A stretch of 64,000 nt of DNA, taken from the NCBI RefSeq assembly GCF_037042905.1, contig NC_087257.1, positions 21,244,501 to 21,308,500 of the forward strand, read 5' to 3'. Every line of letters begins with the position of its first letter. The stretch's first letter is position 1. The translations under genes and the position numbers were made by a program. Below are positions 1 to 11,249 of the stretch, one piece after another. The DNA comes from Lytechinus pictus (lineage: Eukaryota > Echinodermata > Echinoidea > Temnopleuroida > Toxopneustidae). The notes below the pieces were generated by a model that had not been told where the DNA came from, did no database searches, and worked only from the letters and a program-made list of their open reading frames with translations.

Positions 1-102
1 GTTCGACCTCTGGCCCACGTCTTTCGGGTATGACGTTGAATGTCGGTCCCAGACGTAAATCATCATACCTGATTGCACGTATGTAAAAACTCAACAACAC
101 AA
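1..102 (+). mobile_element. 3' part of a SINE, cut by the window edge
   Basis: The segment resembles the 3' half of the complete SINE at 40884-41100. Shared blocks are the end of a B-box-like stretch (GTTCGACCTCTGG), CACGTCTTTCGG, TCGGTCCCAGACGTAAAT and an ACTCAA/ACAC tail. The 5' head is outside the window. Confidence 0.65.
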
Positions 103-1189
103 AAAAAAGTTCCTATTCAAAGTCTAAGGTTTTAAGCCTCTGCTTAAACCTATATATGGATTTTTAAAGATGATAATTGCAGACGATGTATTTACCGTTC
201 AAGACAAGTATGCGCACATTTTTTTAGAAAATAAAAGTCTAAAAGCGTAAAAATGACCATATGAATGTGTTTTGCTCCCCCACCCCTCCCCTTCAAAAGC
301 GTGCTGCGCTGCTGCGAGTAGAATAAGGTGGGATGTCGTCGCACGCACCTGCAAATTGAGGTATAGGAATTTTTCGATCCACGGCGCAAGACGGACTCAA
401 GAACACAGTAAATGTATTGAAAATTCCCGTCAAATGACAAAGAACAGCTGACAGGTCTTTATCGAAAATTGGTGGCATACCTGAACAGAAATTTTCTCCT
501 AAGTTTCGGAGCTGACGAAGAAAAAATGTAAATATGCCGTTTGTCAAGAGTCCAGGACGAAAGTGCTGTTTTGTTTCACCGATTTTCGACAAAGACTTTT
601 TGGTTGTGGTTTGTCATGAAAGGCATGTGAAAATATATTTTCTATGTTCTTGAATCCTTCTTTCATCGTGGAAGCGAAATCTCCCTATTTTGAAAAATGT
701 TGAAGCTATCAAACCGAATAGGCAATACCCCCGATTCGATACCCACTCAGGTGTTCAGGGCGGTAACATCATCGGTTGGTTTGTGACGTCAGAGGCGATC
801 CAGCTGATATGATTGGTACACGAAAGTGAGAACCAACCACCGACAATTTATGCAACGATATTTTGTCGGCTTGATATCAGTTCTGAGTTCAGTCATGATA
901 TGATCACTTTACCATCGATATTAGCCAAGCGATGTGTAGCAACCAGATGGATGGCATGTTTGGTCTCGAAAGACGAAAGAAATATTAACCGTTGGTGAGT
1001 ACCATAGCATATATACTCTTCTCTTTTTCTTTTGCTTACCAATAAAAACGAATTTATGTGACTCAGTTTGATATGTATCGCCAACTGCATTTCGAAGCAG
1101 AGAATAGTTTGCCAATCTTGTTATTAAACTTGGAACAAGTTTGTTTCCTCAATATTAATGTATTCCAATATTTATTTTATCAACAAATG
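103..1189. other. No gene recognised
   Basis: No supported gene. Minus-strand open frames at 192-440 and 293-592 overlap each other and encode nothing I recognise. A CRE-type octamer TGACGTCA lies at 784-791, but no gene start is nearby to give it meaning. Confidence 0.5.
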
Positions 1190-2006
1190 AAGAGCTCACT
1201 TGCAAAAGGGGTTAGGTCCATTTTTCATCAAATTTGATTTTTATGTCTCAATGTATAGATTTTCAGTAGCTCTATAATATGATACCAAAGAAAAGTTGAA
1301 ATTCCTATTAAAAAGTGAACTAAACTGGCAAAGAAAAATCACTTTTTTTAAAAGGGGTTAGGTCCATTTCAGTTTAGTTGCAAAAGGGGTTAGGTCCACG
1401 CAGATTTTTTTGGAAAAGAATATCTTAAAAAATATGAAGACAGGTAGATTTCTCTTATACCCAATTTTATGTTCTCATGGTAGGGTATCATGAAAATTCA
1501 GTTTCGCATAATAATATTACAATATGGGATAATTAAAAAAAATATATTTTTGGAGTGGACCTAACCCCTTTTGCAACAAAACTCTTCTGAAGAACTCATT
1601 TGTCAAAAGGGGTTAGGTCCATTTTTCATAAATTTTTATTGTTTTCTGTCTCTAAACCTCTAAATTTTTAGTCACTCTGATGATACCAAAGACATTTTGA
1701 AATTCAAATTAAAACGTGAATGAAAGTGGCAAAGAAAAATCACACATTTAATCAAAAGAGATTGGATTCATTTCAGTTTACTTGCAAAAGGGGTTAGGTC
1801 CACAATGATATTTTTTTAGAATATATAGAAAACATTGAAGACAGGTAGATTTCTTTTATATCCAATTTTATGTTTACATGATAGGGTAGTACATCATGAC
1901 AATTTAGTTTCTCATAGGAATATTGCAATAAGTGAGAACAAAAAACATGGTTTTTCTCGGAATGGTCCAAAGTGGACCTTACCCGTTTTGCAACTAAACT
2001 CTTCAA
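1190..2006. repeat. Two ~400-bp units built around an AAAAGGGGTTAGGTCCA motif
   Basis: The motif AAAAGGGGTTAGGTCCA occurs directly at about 1203-1220, 1350-1366, 1382-1398, 1605-1621 and 1786-1802. It occurs inverted at 1556-1576 and, degenerate, at 1973-1992. A decayed direct copy lies at 1750-1770. The layout repeats: unit 1 (about 1190-1591) and unit 2 (about 1592-2006) each have three direct motifs on the left and one inverted motif on the right, with similar text between (GATACCAAAG, GGCAAAGAAAAATCAC, TGAAGACAGGTAGATTTCT). The ends are therefore inverted repeats, as in a non-autonomous DNA element duplicated in tandem. No target duplication was identified and the family is not recognised. 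Confidence 0.75.
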
Positions 2007-3801
2007 ATCGTGAACATGCTTACATTGTAAGCCTAGTTTATGTCAGTCTTTTAATTGCTTTAACGGGTTTTTTTTTTACAATAAACCGTAAAATATATAT
2101 GCATCGATTTTGTACGTACAGTAAGTACAACATTAATGTTTATTTCACGAGATAAAATATCTCTCCTTTTTTAGGAAAGATCCTCACAAAGTTCAATTCT
2201 TTTGGAGCATTGTCTTATTACCATATGCAAACTCAATTCAGATTGATTCCTATATAAGGTATACAGTGTTGACTGAACACATCTACTGTTGCAATTTATT
2301 TTCCAAATATGTTTCGTAGACATTTTGCATATTTTTTAAACAATGCTTTTAACTCGCGAAGCTTCATCCCTTTGGCCACATCTAGAATCATGTAGGATTG
2401 AAAAGAAAACTATCAAATCGTTATAGATTGATTGATTGATTTACACAACAATGGAATAATTTTTATACATCGAAAAAATAAAATTAGTAGACTTGAACAG
2501 GATAATACACAAAAGCTCAGGAACTTAGATCTAGATTAGTTTCCCATTGATTATTTTCAAATGAATATCAATTTCCCTGTTTAATTTCGTGTCTGAGAGC
2601 CTGAGTGTCATAATAATGAAAACATGGGTGAAATTATATTTGACAAGATTGATTTCGGGCAGAGTCTACCCTTTCAGATCCAATATTGGAATAATTGTGT
2701 AAATAGGAATTCCTTCCTTGAAATGCTGAAGTACCTTAATGACAATTATGCTGAAGCTGGAATAATGATATGCAGCGCCTAGAAAGGCATACAAGGTTTG
2801 TTTTAAGCTCTCTCATAAGAATGTTGCGAATTATCATTATGCATCTCAATGAAGATTTCGTGAAAACCACAAAGGATTGATTAATGAATTTCTATTTTTT
2901 TTTTCTGCTGTAACTTTCGCGCCACGCCACATGCTAGTATGTTACAGAATCACAGCGAAGTACAATTTCTGTAAAGTATGGTCAATGAATAGGGCATTAT
3001 ATAGAAAGTTGCATTAAATCATTTGTTGGGTGTTGGGTATTTATAGTTTGAAACCATTCACAGTTTCCGCGGGAGTGGCAAATTCAGGCCTAGGAGAAGT
3101 ACAGAAATAAAATAGCAAACATTTCATTTGACAGTTTCGTGAGAAATTTATCAAAGGATGGCAGTTTTTTTTTTCTTTCAACCTTCAGTTCTGTGTCGTC
3201 AATATCTTAGTAGGTGCCTCACCTCCATTAGATGTGTATCATAGGTTCCATATAATTACATTCTAACGATTGATGTTCAATGGACATTATTTTCATTAAC
3301 GTCTGCATGAATATTGAGTGAAGGGAAATTGATATTTCTACAAGCCAACGGTCATAGCCACAATGGAAATAATATTATCCGTCAAATATACCCGACAAGT
3401 CACATTTTTATTCATTCTCCAAAAAATGTTAAAATTCACAAAAAACGTGTCTCGACTATCTTATGGCCGCTAGCTTCACAACCCTGAACATTTTCTCCAA
3501 AAATATTATCAAGAAAATGACAATAATAGACTAACTCCACAAACCATATGCGACCGGTGACTAGTAAAGCTCTAATTTTATTACAAAAGCCTTTTGTTTT
3601 TGCTTTTTGTTAGAACCAACACTGTCTATGGTCAGTTTTAGATTTTACTATCGTTCTCTTTTAAAAGTACTCTGTATTTCTTACTTACATTAATGTCTGG
3701 TGAGGGCAGCTTGGTGTAAACGTCTGAAATATTGCGCTTATCCTAGTATTTGATGATCACTTTGTGATTATTTTCACTTTTAACTTTGTCCCAAATTCAT
3801 T
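2007..3801. other. AT-rich, no gene recognised
   Basis: No coding region, RNA gene or clear repeat was recognised here. Confidence 0.5.
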
Positions 3802-4489
3802 TTAACCTCCGTAACGAATACTGCCACAAGTTTTTTCTTCCTTTCAAACTGACTGATATTATATGATAATGTGTCTGCAAGTAGAGTGATATTCATTAAT
3901 AAATAATTGATAGGGAATTATCATATGTGTTTCCTGTATTACCTGGAAATAAAGGACTATTCTAAAAAATTGAAATGTATGACTAAACAGCTTTAACATC
4001 CGTAACGCACCTTAAGAACATATGCACTTTGGCAATTCTGTTAAGGATTCAGTATTATATAGGATAAGAGACACCTTTCATAATAAATACAGTTTTCAAA
4101 GGTAGGGCTGCTAAATAAGGACCATGTTGGACCATAAAGCATAAAAACATTAACTTCCGTAACGCATTAACTTCTGTAACACTTTTTCTTGAATATGCTA
4201 CAAATTTGTGCTATACTAAATCACTCCGGATCATACAGATATAAATCATATAAGGTACCCTCCACCTAGTTACCCATAAAAATAATAGCTATTCATCATT
4301 GTCAAATTATTATTACACACCTTATTTTCAACATCACTTTGAAAAGAGGGAAAATTGCCAACGAAAACAATTTCACGAGAATTATATACGATATTTAATG
4401 CTTTTGGAATTTTGAATAATTCATACTACAAATTTTGAATATTGGCATCTTCTTTAGAACTTAAAATTTCTAACTTCCTTTGCTATATA

Positions 4490-4538
4490 AAGTGTATTAA
4501 CTTCCGTAACAATTACTGTTACGGAAGTTAATACACTT
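4490..4538. repeat. Perfect 22-bp-arm hairpin of the TTAACTTCCGTAAC motif
   Basis: Left arm 4490-4511 and right arm 4517-4538 are perfect reverse complements around a 5-nt loop (ATTAC). Each arm contains TTAACTTCCGTAACA. It may mark two abutting element ends or a transposase-binding inverted pair. Confidence 0.85.
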
Positions 4539-4726
4539 CTCTGCTATACTTTGCTGAGATTGATAGTACGATTCTAGTTCTAGAACACGTGACATGGCTT
4601 TGTCTAATGCTGAAGTCGGCAGAAACGGTGGAGAGAAAGGGAAGAAGGAGAAACAATTAAGTTTTCATGGACAAGGAAAGAGAAATAAAAACTATTTGCA
4701 ATGACTCATGAGGAGGATTAATATAT

Positions 4727-5250
4727 CACCAATCAAAAATGTGAGCGCAAAGCTCGAGCTAAAACTTTTGTATAGTCTAACCTGAAAACTTGACATTCTA
4801 AGCATTTTTTGTAAAAATAATCAGGATGTTATCTGAATAAACTATTAATGCGAGTACAAAGTGCTAGCTGATTTTTTTCGCATTCTGACTGAAAGCTTGA
4901 CATTTTAAACACTCTTTGTACCAATTACAAGGATGGGTATCTTAATTGATGCGACTGTAATTTTTTATATTTTGATCTGAAAAAAAAAAAAATTTTGGAC
5001 GTTTTTGTTTGAGAACAAGATATATATCCAATAAACAATTGTTGCAAAGGTAAAACGCGCGCTTTTTGAGGTTTAGACCCAGTTTAGACCCCAAAACGGG
5101 ACATTCTATTAACTTATTGTAATCATAAAAAAGGATGGGTGTCTTGCTAAGGAAATGATGCGCATGCGAGTGCGAAGCGCGAGCTGAAAATATGTGTCAT
5201 TCCAATATGAAAACCAGACATTTTAAGCACGCTTTCAAATAAAGAGGATA
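4727..5250. repeat. Degenerate satellite of the GCGAAGCGCGAGCTGAAAA family
   Basis: At least three monomers with the core TGCGAG(C/T)GCGAAGCGCGAGC followed by TGAAAA and later GACATT(T/C)TAAGCA occur near 4740, 4850 and 5165, spaced irregularly. The same family forms arrays inside the nested elements of the 17-38 kb region (for example 18060-18920). These copies are more diverged. Confidence 0.7.
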
Positions 5251-5946
5251 TAAATTGAATAAAAAATAATTTCATGCAATAAAACACAAAAGAACAAGTG
5301 GGGATTACATGTACATGTATGTACACCATCAATCAACTCTTTTAATATTCATGAAGATATGCATAGACTAAACTGATTCACTAAAATAATGAAAATCTTT
5401 AAAATGACATAACTTCGTTATTCCTTGTTCGATTTTGATCATATTTGCAGTATTTTGTTTGTCTGATTAGCATCTGTTCAGATCATATTTTTCTCAGCCT
5501 GGATGACCCCTTTAATGCGCATGAAAAGCGCTGAAATAATTGATATAGGCCTACTGACATGAAAAGGGATATTTCAAACACTCACGGTTTGTTGGAATTT
5601 AGAAATGAAATACGTATTTCGATAATAAAACCTTTTGGCTATTCATCATTTTTTTAAATCACGAACATGATGCGTAATTGCGTATCTCGATGAAACAAGA
5701 TAATTTAAAAAAATCGCGATTAGATCATATAGATTCCATTAATAATTTGTGTATTTGTGAATTTTTAGCCTCTTGTTTCATTCACCTTCCTTATCTATTA
5801 TTCATTTCCCCATGTCCTTTTTTAATGTTTTTTCTTCTTCTTTTTTTCTCTCTATCTTTTTTGGCTATTGGCAAGCGGCGGGATTCCTCGTAACCCAGAG
5901 AACTCATCCTGGTTACGGGACTGCGATTGTTATATTTTTTTTATTG
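5251..5946. other. No gene; fragment resembling a TTAA-type element
   Basis: About 5395-5517 resembles the right half of the element at 52095-52696: the ATAACTT, CGATTTTGAT and TTTTTCTC blocks come in the same order and it ends in CCCCTTTAA. The rest is AT-rich with no gene recognised. Confidence 0.4.
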
Positions 5947-6683
5947 CCAGGAACTTTTAAGATGAACTGCAATTCTGTGGCCCGGTTATTCGGTTTTCTC
6001 ATTCCAACTTTGAACAAGAACGACAACAAAAATTACAGTTTCCGTTTCCTGTTCTGTTTTTAACTTTTTTTTGGGGGGGGCTGGCAAATTAAGCTATGCG
6101 TTCCACATTTATCTTTATTTATTAAAAAAAGGTTATACGAATACCTAAATATGGATTTTCTTAAGCTAACAAAATAAATATTGCAATTTGTAACTTGATT
6201 TAACTTCCGTAACGAAGATTGACACGGGTAAATGCCACTCGAGGATTTGATGGTAACGTATCTTGGGATTCCCAGAATTGGCCATGCATTGCTTAGGATC
6301 TTGCTTAGGATTACTTAAGGCCAGAAACTTTTAAGATGAACTACAATTCTGTGGCCCGGTTATTCGGTTTTCTCATTCCAACTTTGAACAAGAACGACAA
6401 CAAAAATGACAGTTGTCTGTTTCCTGTACTGTTCTTAACATTTTTTTTTTTTGGGGGGATGGAAAAATTAAGCAATGCGTTCCACATTCATCTTTAATAA
6501 ATAAAAAAAAAATGTTATACGAATACCTTAATATGGATGTTCCTAAGCTAACAAAATAAGTATTGCAACTTGTAACTTGATTTAACTTCCGTAACGAATA
6601 TTGACAAGGGTAAATACCATCGAGAGGATTTGATGGTAAACTATCTTTGGATTCCCAGAATTGGTCATGCATTGCTTAGGATC
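5947..6683 (+). repeat. Tandem duplication of ~355 bp
   Basis: Copy 1 (about 5947-6300) and copy 2 (about 6321-6683) match along their length. They share AACTTTTAAGATGAACT, TGTGGCCCGGTTATTCGG, a poly-T/poly-G step, a TTAACTTCCGTAACGA motif, and the end CATGCATTGCTTAGGATC. Copy differences are scattered point changes, so the duplication is not very recent. No coding content. Confidence 0.85.
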
Positions 6684-8020
6684 TCAGGTTATAGATGAAA
6701 AGTTATTTTAAGGTTGGCTTATTCAAATTGTGAACATTAAACTGAACTAAAGATGTGTAATGATTTTTATGGTACTTTTTGTTAAATGTTATTTGGTAAA
6801 ATCCTGCTTCTGAAAAACAATAATGAATATTTTTTCTATCTTGCAAACATTTTGGCCCAGTAAATAAAATTGCTGATACCACACTTAAACTAAATTGTGT
6901 GCATTTGTATTTCAATCATTTCAAAAGTGATTTAATCGAGTAACATAATTGGGCAATGCTAACGATTAACCTCCGTAACATTGATATACAGTGCTTGAGT
7001 TAATCCGGTCAGTACTTCAAATTGACGCAACAGCGACTTGCCCCTTTTCTGTTGCCACTTTCTCATACATGGTACTTTCACAATATGCATCTTTTAACCC
7101 ATTCTATAGACTTCATTTTTATGATTTTTCCCCCATCAATTGGTGCATTTTTCTGATAATGACCCTAAAACTATTTTCAAATACCTTTGATCCCCATACC
7201 ATTCATATATCTGGAGGCGTTTTCAAAAATGAAATAAAAAAAACTCCATTAAATTCGATTTTTGCTTTCTATTTTTTCTCCTTCAAGGCGGAGAGTAGCT
7301 ATCTCGATATCAAAAGACCTTTCAAGGACTGATCAATAAATCAGAAATCTACTCTACTCCAAGGACTTTTTACACAACCCCATGCCCGTACGATCTTCAT
7401 TATCCAACACATAAAAATGTTCTTTTCATCCCATCAATTATCAACTGGATATCATATCGATTCCGAAGTAGTAATTGCTAATGGGTAAAGGCGCGTCCCC
7501 TATCTAAACAAAGGATTGCCACTTTTTTGTAATCTCTCTATTTCTCTCTCATTTTATGGTAATTTTGCTTTTCTGAAAGCTGAAATACGAGATCAAGTTG
7601 GGTCTGATTTCCGCTATAGTAACACAGTCATAACGGTGAATTCGACTTCAGACCGATCAAAGCTATTACGATATTACCAATGACATACCATCGGTCAGTT
7701 TGGAGTCGGTTTCGTTGGTGTGACTGTACAGCCTCTGAAAATAAATCTTTGTTTGGCAAGGTTAATTATATTTGTTTAGAGGTCGTAATACTACCTCATC
7801 CATCCAGAAGTGTGAAAGGGTAAAAATTTCACTTGTATTTATTGACTGTAAGAAATTCGCCGTATTTTATGCAAATTTGATTTCCTCGAGACCGTTGCTA
7901 ATTGATCGGAATTACGAGTAACGTATACTAAAGGAGCGATCACAGGGGGTTTAAATGGCGATTCACGGCGTTTTGCGCCCTCCCAGAACTGCAGAAGTTG
8001 AATGCATTCAGTACCCGAAG
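6684..8020. other. No gene recognised
   Basis: AT-rich. A plus-strand open frame at 6991-7332 is hydrophobic and low in complexity and matches no family I know. It is upstream of the GPCR and could hold promoter sequence, but I see no defined element. Confidence 0.45.
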
Positions 8021-8165
8021 AGGTGTTCTAGCTCAGTGGATAAGTCTCCAGACTTTGAACCTCAAGGTCCGGAGTTCGAATCCCAGTCCAGTACTCGCGT
8101 CCTTTGGCAAGGCGTTTATCTACATTTGCCACTTTGTATCCTTGTATCGGACAATCCGTACTTAT
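8021..8165 (+). mobile_element. tRNA-derived SINE (Gln-like head)
   Basis: The head has an A-box-like TAGCTCAGTGGATAAG, an anticodon arm with loop CTTTGAA (anticodon position TTG), and a good B-box GAGTTCGAATCCCAG. It then continues into CCTTTGGCAAGGCGTT, a body typical of tRNA-derived SINEs rather than of a tRNA gene. No T-run terminator follows the head. The 3' boundary is approximate. Confidence 0.7.
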
Positions 8166-8383
8166 GATTAGGCCTATATGTAAAGCTCATGCTACGTTGC
8201 TGTCATTAAACAAAATGAGATTATCGACCTATAAACCGAAAGATTATCATGTTTTGGTTCCCTTTTCGTGTAATAGACCTAGTAATGTCATTGAAATTTA
8301 AATGTTCATCTTCTAACTGCTCTTTATTCATATTCTGAATCCGCAGTGGTGGAGTGAAAGTAGAAATGGACTAGGCCATAACG

Positions 8384-9760
8384 ATGGAAACTACTGCAAC
8401 TGTGACGATCGGGGAGTTCTCCTCGAATAAGAACCCAACCGCAACTCAGTTCCTTGCATTAGACGCGTCGACACATTTTGAACCTGAAACGGTGAGTGAC
8501 GTCACGACAGGGATGAATGACACGTGGTATGTTACAACTGGCGTACAGAATGCCACAATCGGTACGCAACCCTTGATTTTGAACGTGACAAATGGCTACG
8601 AAAACGTCAAATATAACGCAACGAGCGATACAACTAGTATGGCGACTGGCGAATTGAGTAGTCCAAGTGGCACTGACCACCTGTTGAATACAACCCAATG
8701 GACAGTTACTGATAACGCCACCCTTACGACGATGTCTACCTCTGAAGAATGGGTATGGTCTGCTGTTTCATTCGAGTGGTGGGAGATTATTCAGATTATT
8801 TTAGCCATCGTAGGCATCATCGGAAACTTTCTGGTCATGTTGGTCCTTTTTCGTCGAAAACGACAGAGTTACTCTACGGATACCCTGATAGCGGCGTTGG
8901 CTGCCGCTGACTTCACGACGTCGGTCTTCGTCATACCGCACCCGCATGCGGTGATGCTTCCGGATTCGCCATTGGGTCAGGTCTACTGTCGGATCATCCA
9001 TTCCTCTGTGATCATGTGGATATCTATCTGTGCCTCGATATTCACCCTGACGACCATCTCGGTCGAGAGGCTACTCGCTATACGCTATCCATTCGTATTT
9101 CAGCGCGTATTTACATCACGTCGCATCGTCATCGCGATCATCATAATCTGGCTCGTAGCCGTCGCTATAAACTCGTTCAGTTTCTACATCCATTTCGTTC
9201 AGGATGGAACGTGCGTCACCGTCTTTCCGACGACAGCTATCCAAAAGGCCATCGGCGTAACGCTTTTTCTCGTAGAATACGTCGTCCCCGTCATCATAAT
9301 GCTAACCGCCCACGCGTTGACGATATACAGTCTACGCCAGCGCGCGAGCCCGGTGACCGTCGGCCAAGAGCGAATGAAACACGCCCAGAAGTTGACGAAG
9401 GCACGACAACGCGTCCTCCAAATGCTCTTCATCGTCGTCATCACCTTCATCGTTTGTTGGACCCCAGATCAGTTCGGCTTTCTCGTGTTCAATCTCGGTG
9501 TCGTTGGCGTCAGGCACCTCTTTAGCCCCCTCTACCGTTGCTTTGTTGTCCTGGCTTTTGCAAACTCCTGCCTAAATCCCATCATCTACGCGTCCAGGAA
9601 CCCACGGTTTCGGAAAGCCGTCACGGATATCTTCAAAGGCGTCTGCACACCTAGTGGACAGTCACTCTTTGCAGGATTCGATGACCATGATGACAGCAAG
9701 GAAGTGAATACAGGGGCTTCTGAATTACCAACAAATGACCAATCTCAATCGCAGGTTTAA
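8384..9760 (+). CDS. Class A (rhodopsin-family) G protein-coupled receptor, intronless
   Basis: This 458-residue seven-helix receptor should sit in the plasma membrane and signal through G proteins. The N-terminal 130 residues are rich in Thr/Ser with six N-glycosylation sequons (N45, N56, N67, N78, N102, N111). Helix 1 is near 132-157 with the GN pair (N148). Helix 2 is near 166-188 with D176 in AAAD. Helix 3 is near 202-230, starting with C202, which can pair with C277 in loop 2. The DRY site reads ERL (228-230). W256 is in helix 4 and P302 in helix 5. CWTP (358-361) is in helix 6 and NPIIY (398-402) in helix 7. C421 could be palmitoylated. The layout fits peptide-type receptors, but the ligand is unknown. 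The ATG at 8384 gives the full domain. A good splice acceptor (CCGCAG, ending 8346) suggests a separate 5'UTR exon. Single-exon receptors of this kind are heavily expanded in sea urchins. Confidence 0.9.
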   Translation: METTATVTIGEFSSNKNPTATQFLALDASTHFEPETVSDVTTGMNDTWYVTTGVQNATIGTQPLILNVTNGYENVKYNATSDTTSMATGELSSPSGTDHLLNTTQWTVTDNATLTTMSTSEEWVWSAVSFEWWEIIQIILAIVGIIGNFLVMLVLFRRKRQSYSTDTLIAALAAADFTTSVFVIPHPHAVMLPDSPLGQVYCRIIHSSVIMWISICASIFTLTTISVERLLAIRYPFVFQRVFTSRRIVIAIIIIWLVAVAINSFSFYIHFVQDGTCVTVFPTTAIQKAIGVTLFLVEYVVPVIIMLTAHALTIYSLRQRASPVTVGQERMKHAQKLTKARQRVLQMLFIVVITFIVCWTPDQFGFLVFNLGVVGVRHLFSPLYRCFVVLAFANSCLNPIIYASRNPRFRKAVTDIFKGVCTPSGQSLFAGFDDHDDSKEVNTGASELPTNDQSQSQV

Positions 9761-9770
9761 GTAATTCTTC

Positions 9771-9776
9771 AATAAA
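9771..9776 (+). promoter_or_regulatory. Candidate poly(A) signal AATAAA of the GPCR gene
   Basis: AATAAA lies 11 nt after the TAA stop (9758-9760). It would imply a very short 3'UTR; other signals further down cannot be excluded. Confidence 0.45.
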
Positions 9777-10069
9777 GGCAAGCTTTTATGATTGCAACTT
9801 CTACGATTGTCGTCTTTTAGTTGCTAAAATGAAAACAAGAAATGAAAGTGGTTAAGCTTGATGCCCAAAAGGTACGAAAAATAACCTACATGTACATATA
9901 CTTTTAATCCATGTATAAAATCCAGGATTTTTTTTGTTTGCGATGTTGACTAGAGTGTGCTATCTTCGATGAACTTGAATTGCATCTGGATCCAGGGTTT
10001 TCCAAAGGAGGGGGGGGACATTTTCATTCATAAAAAATATTGTTAATAAGCAACAATAAGGGTAATATA
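9777..10069. other. No gene; G-rich tract at about 10007-10017
   Basis: Downstream flank of the receptor gene. Nothing else recognised. Confidence 0.4.
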
Positions 10070-10140
10070 GGAGCGCCTTGAGCACCTAACAAGGTGGATA
10101 TGTGCGCAATATAAATACCCTATATTATTATTATTATTAA
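10070..10140 (+). mobile_element. SINE 3' tail with (ATT)n end
   Basis: GAGCGCCTTGAGCAC, TGTGCGCAATATAAATA and a (TTA)n tail match the style of the SINE tail at 39276-39363. The head is missing, as in a 5'-truncated insertion. Confidence 0.5.
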
Positions 10141-10351
10141 CAAAAAATGTGTTCACTCCCGACTGATGGTGAATTGTGTCAGAAAAATTTGACAAGTAAG
10201 AAAAAGGTCTTAAATTTTGTATATGCACGACATTTTCCACTAACAAATATTTCATATGGCTCTCAAGGGGGGTGGCACTGGCTGGAGGGATGTGCCCTTA
10301 CCTGGATCCACCACTGATCTAGAATGTTCGCGAGTCTCCATTGACGAGTGG
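10141..10351. other. No gene; decayed repeat
   Basis: Contains CCTGGATCCACCACTGATCTAGA near 10300, a phrase resembling 9987-10000 and 40040-40060. No gene seen. Confidence 0.35.
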
Positions 10352-10472
10352 TGATAATAATCAATGATGATGATGACGATGATGACGGTGATGGTGGTGA
10401 TGATGATGATGATGGTGGTGGTGATGATGATGATGATGGTGATGATGATAATCAATGAGGAAGATGATGATC
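10352..10472. repeat. (GAT)n-rich microsatellite
   Basis: Imperfect GAT/GGT trinucleotide repeat over about 120 bp. The open frame on the opposite strand is a by-product of the repeat. Confidence 0.9.
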
Positions 10473-10933
10473 CACAGCATTCATATTTCTGTTAAAAACA
10501 TTCATAGGCGCCAGCTCATCCAATTAAGCTAATTATTACACATCTGCTGAAGTAAGTGAGTTTTGAGAAACGATTTGAAGAGTTCAATGTTGTCAATTTC
10601 ACGGAGTGAAGAAGTGTCCTTCAAGGGTTGATCGTTGACAAGGTAGATCGCAAATCAAGTCATGAACACCAAAATATGTTGCAAAAAATCTTTCGAGCTT
10701 ATTTTGTGCATTTTTCATCGCGTCTTGATGTACCTCTTCCATCCCTCATTGCCCACTTTCTTTCTCTTTTGCCCCCTCTTGATCCCTATCTCTACCCTCA
10801 CGTTTTCCCTTTCCCAAAACATAAATACGGTATTGCTGATCAACTTTGGCAAGTTATATATTATTTTAAAATTTCGGATGTTCTTTTTCAAGCACAATAA
10901 AATTCTAACAATTCATTTTGGGCGACTTATTGT
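10473..10933. other. No gene recognised
   Basis: Open frames at 10628-10949 overlap on both strands and are AT-rich. None resembles a known family. Confidence 0.4.
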
Positions 10934-11249
10934 TAGTCTGCAGGCATAGACCCTGACTGAAACTTTAATCAACAAGTGGGTATCCACGCAAAGACTAGCA
11001 CATACAAAACTTGCTGTTTCACGTTAGGGTCTGCATAATCTTCATAATCTTCCAAAAATAAATTCTCATGCTCAAAATCTATATAGTTTCACCTCATTTT
11101 TTCAGAGTCACTTTCAATCGGCTGGTAAACGTTGCCAATCAGCCTCCCAATGAAACTGCTGACCAGCGCGAGAGGGCCTTCAGTACACAATGCATTATAG
11201 GCTGCACATTCAGACTTTTAACTCGAGTGAAGGATTTGCATAGCAGACC
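10934..11249. repeat. Interspersed repeat, sister of 62948-63090
   Basis: Begins TAGTCTGCAGGCATAGACCC and ends near TTTGCATAGCAGACC. It shares with 62948-63090 the blocks CCTGA(C/T)TGAAACTTT, GACTAGCACA, TTGCTGT, TGCACATTCAGAC and TTAACTCGAGT. The ends are weak inverted repeats, consistent with a small non-autonomous DNA element. Confidence 0.6.

Larger units (their letters stand above)
3802..6979. repeat. Dispersed TTAACTTCCGTAACG motif cluster
   Basis: Copies of TTAAC(T/C/A)TC(C/T)GTAAC(G) lie at 3802-3816, 3993-4007, 4150-4164, 4167-4180, 4497-4510 (part of a hairpin with an inverted copy), 6200-6214, 6582-6596 and 6966-6979. A 15-bp word recurring this often in 3 kb is far from chance. 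It suggests one or more decayed mobile elements with repeated subterminal motifs, later broken up by other repeats. Family unknown. Confidence 0.7.

Noticed and set aside
293-592. 99-codon minus-strand open frame as a gene
   Set aside because: Overlaps another open frame on the same strand, with no recognisable domain or splice context; left unannotated.
784-791. TGACGTCA as a functional CRE
   Set aside because: A single octamer with no gene start nearby; too short to support.
1201-1802. GGGGTTAGG as telomere-like repeat
   Set aside because: The word is embedded in a longer motif and occurs singly, not as head-to-tail TTAGGG.
9016-9525. 169-codon open frame inside the GPCR gene in another frame
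   Set aside because: Arg/His-rich shadow of the receptor's GC-rich codons; the receptor frame has every family motif.
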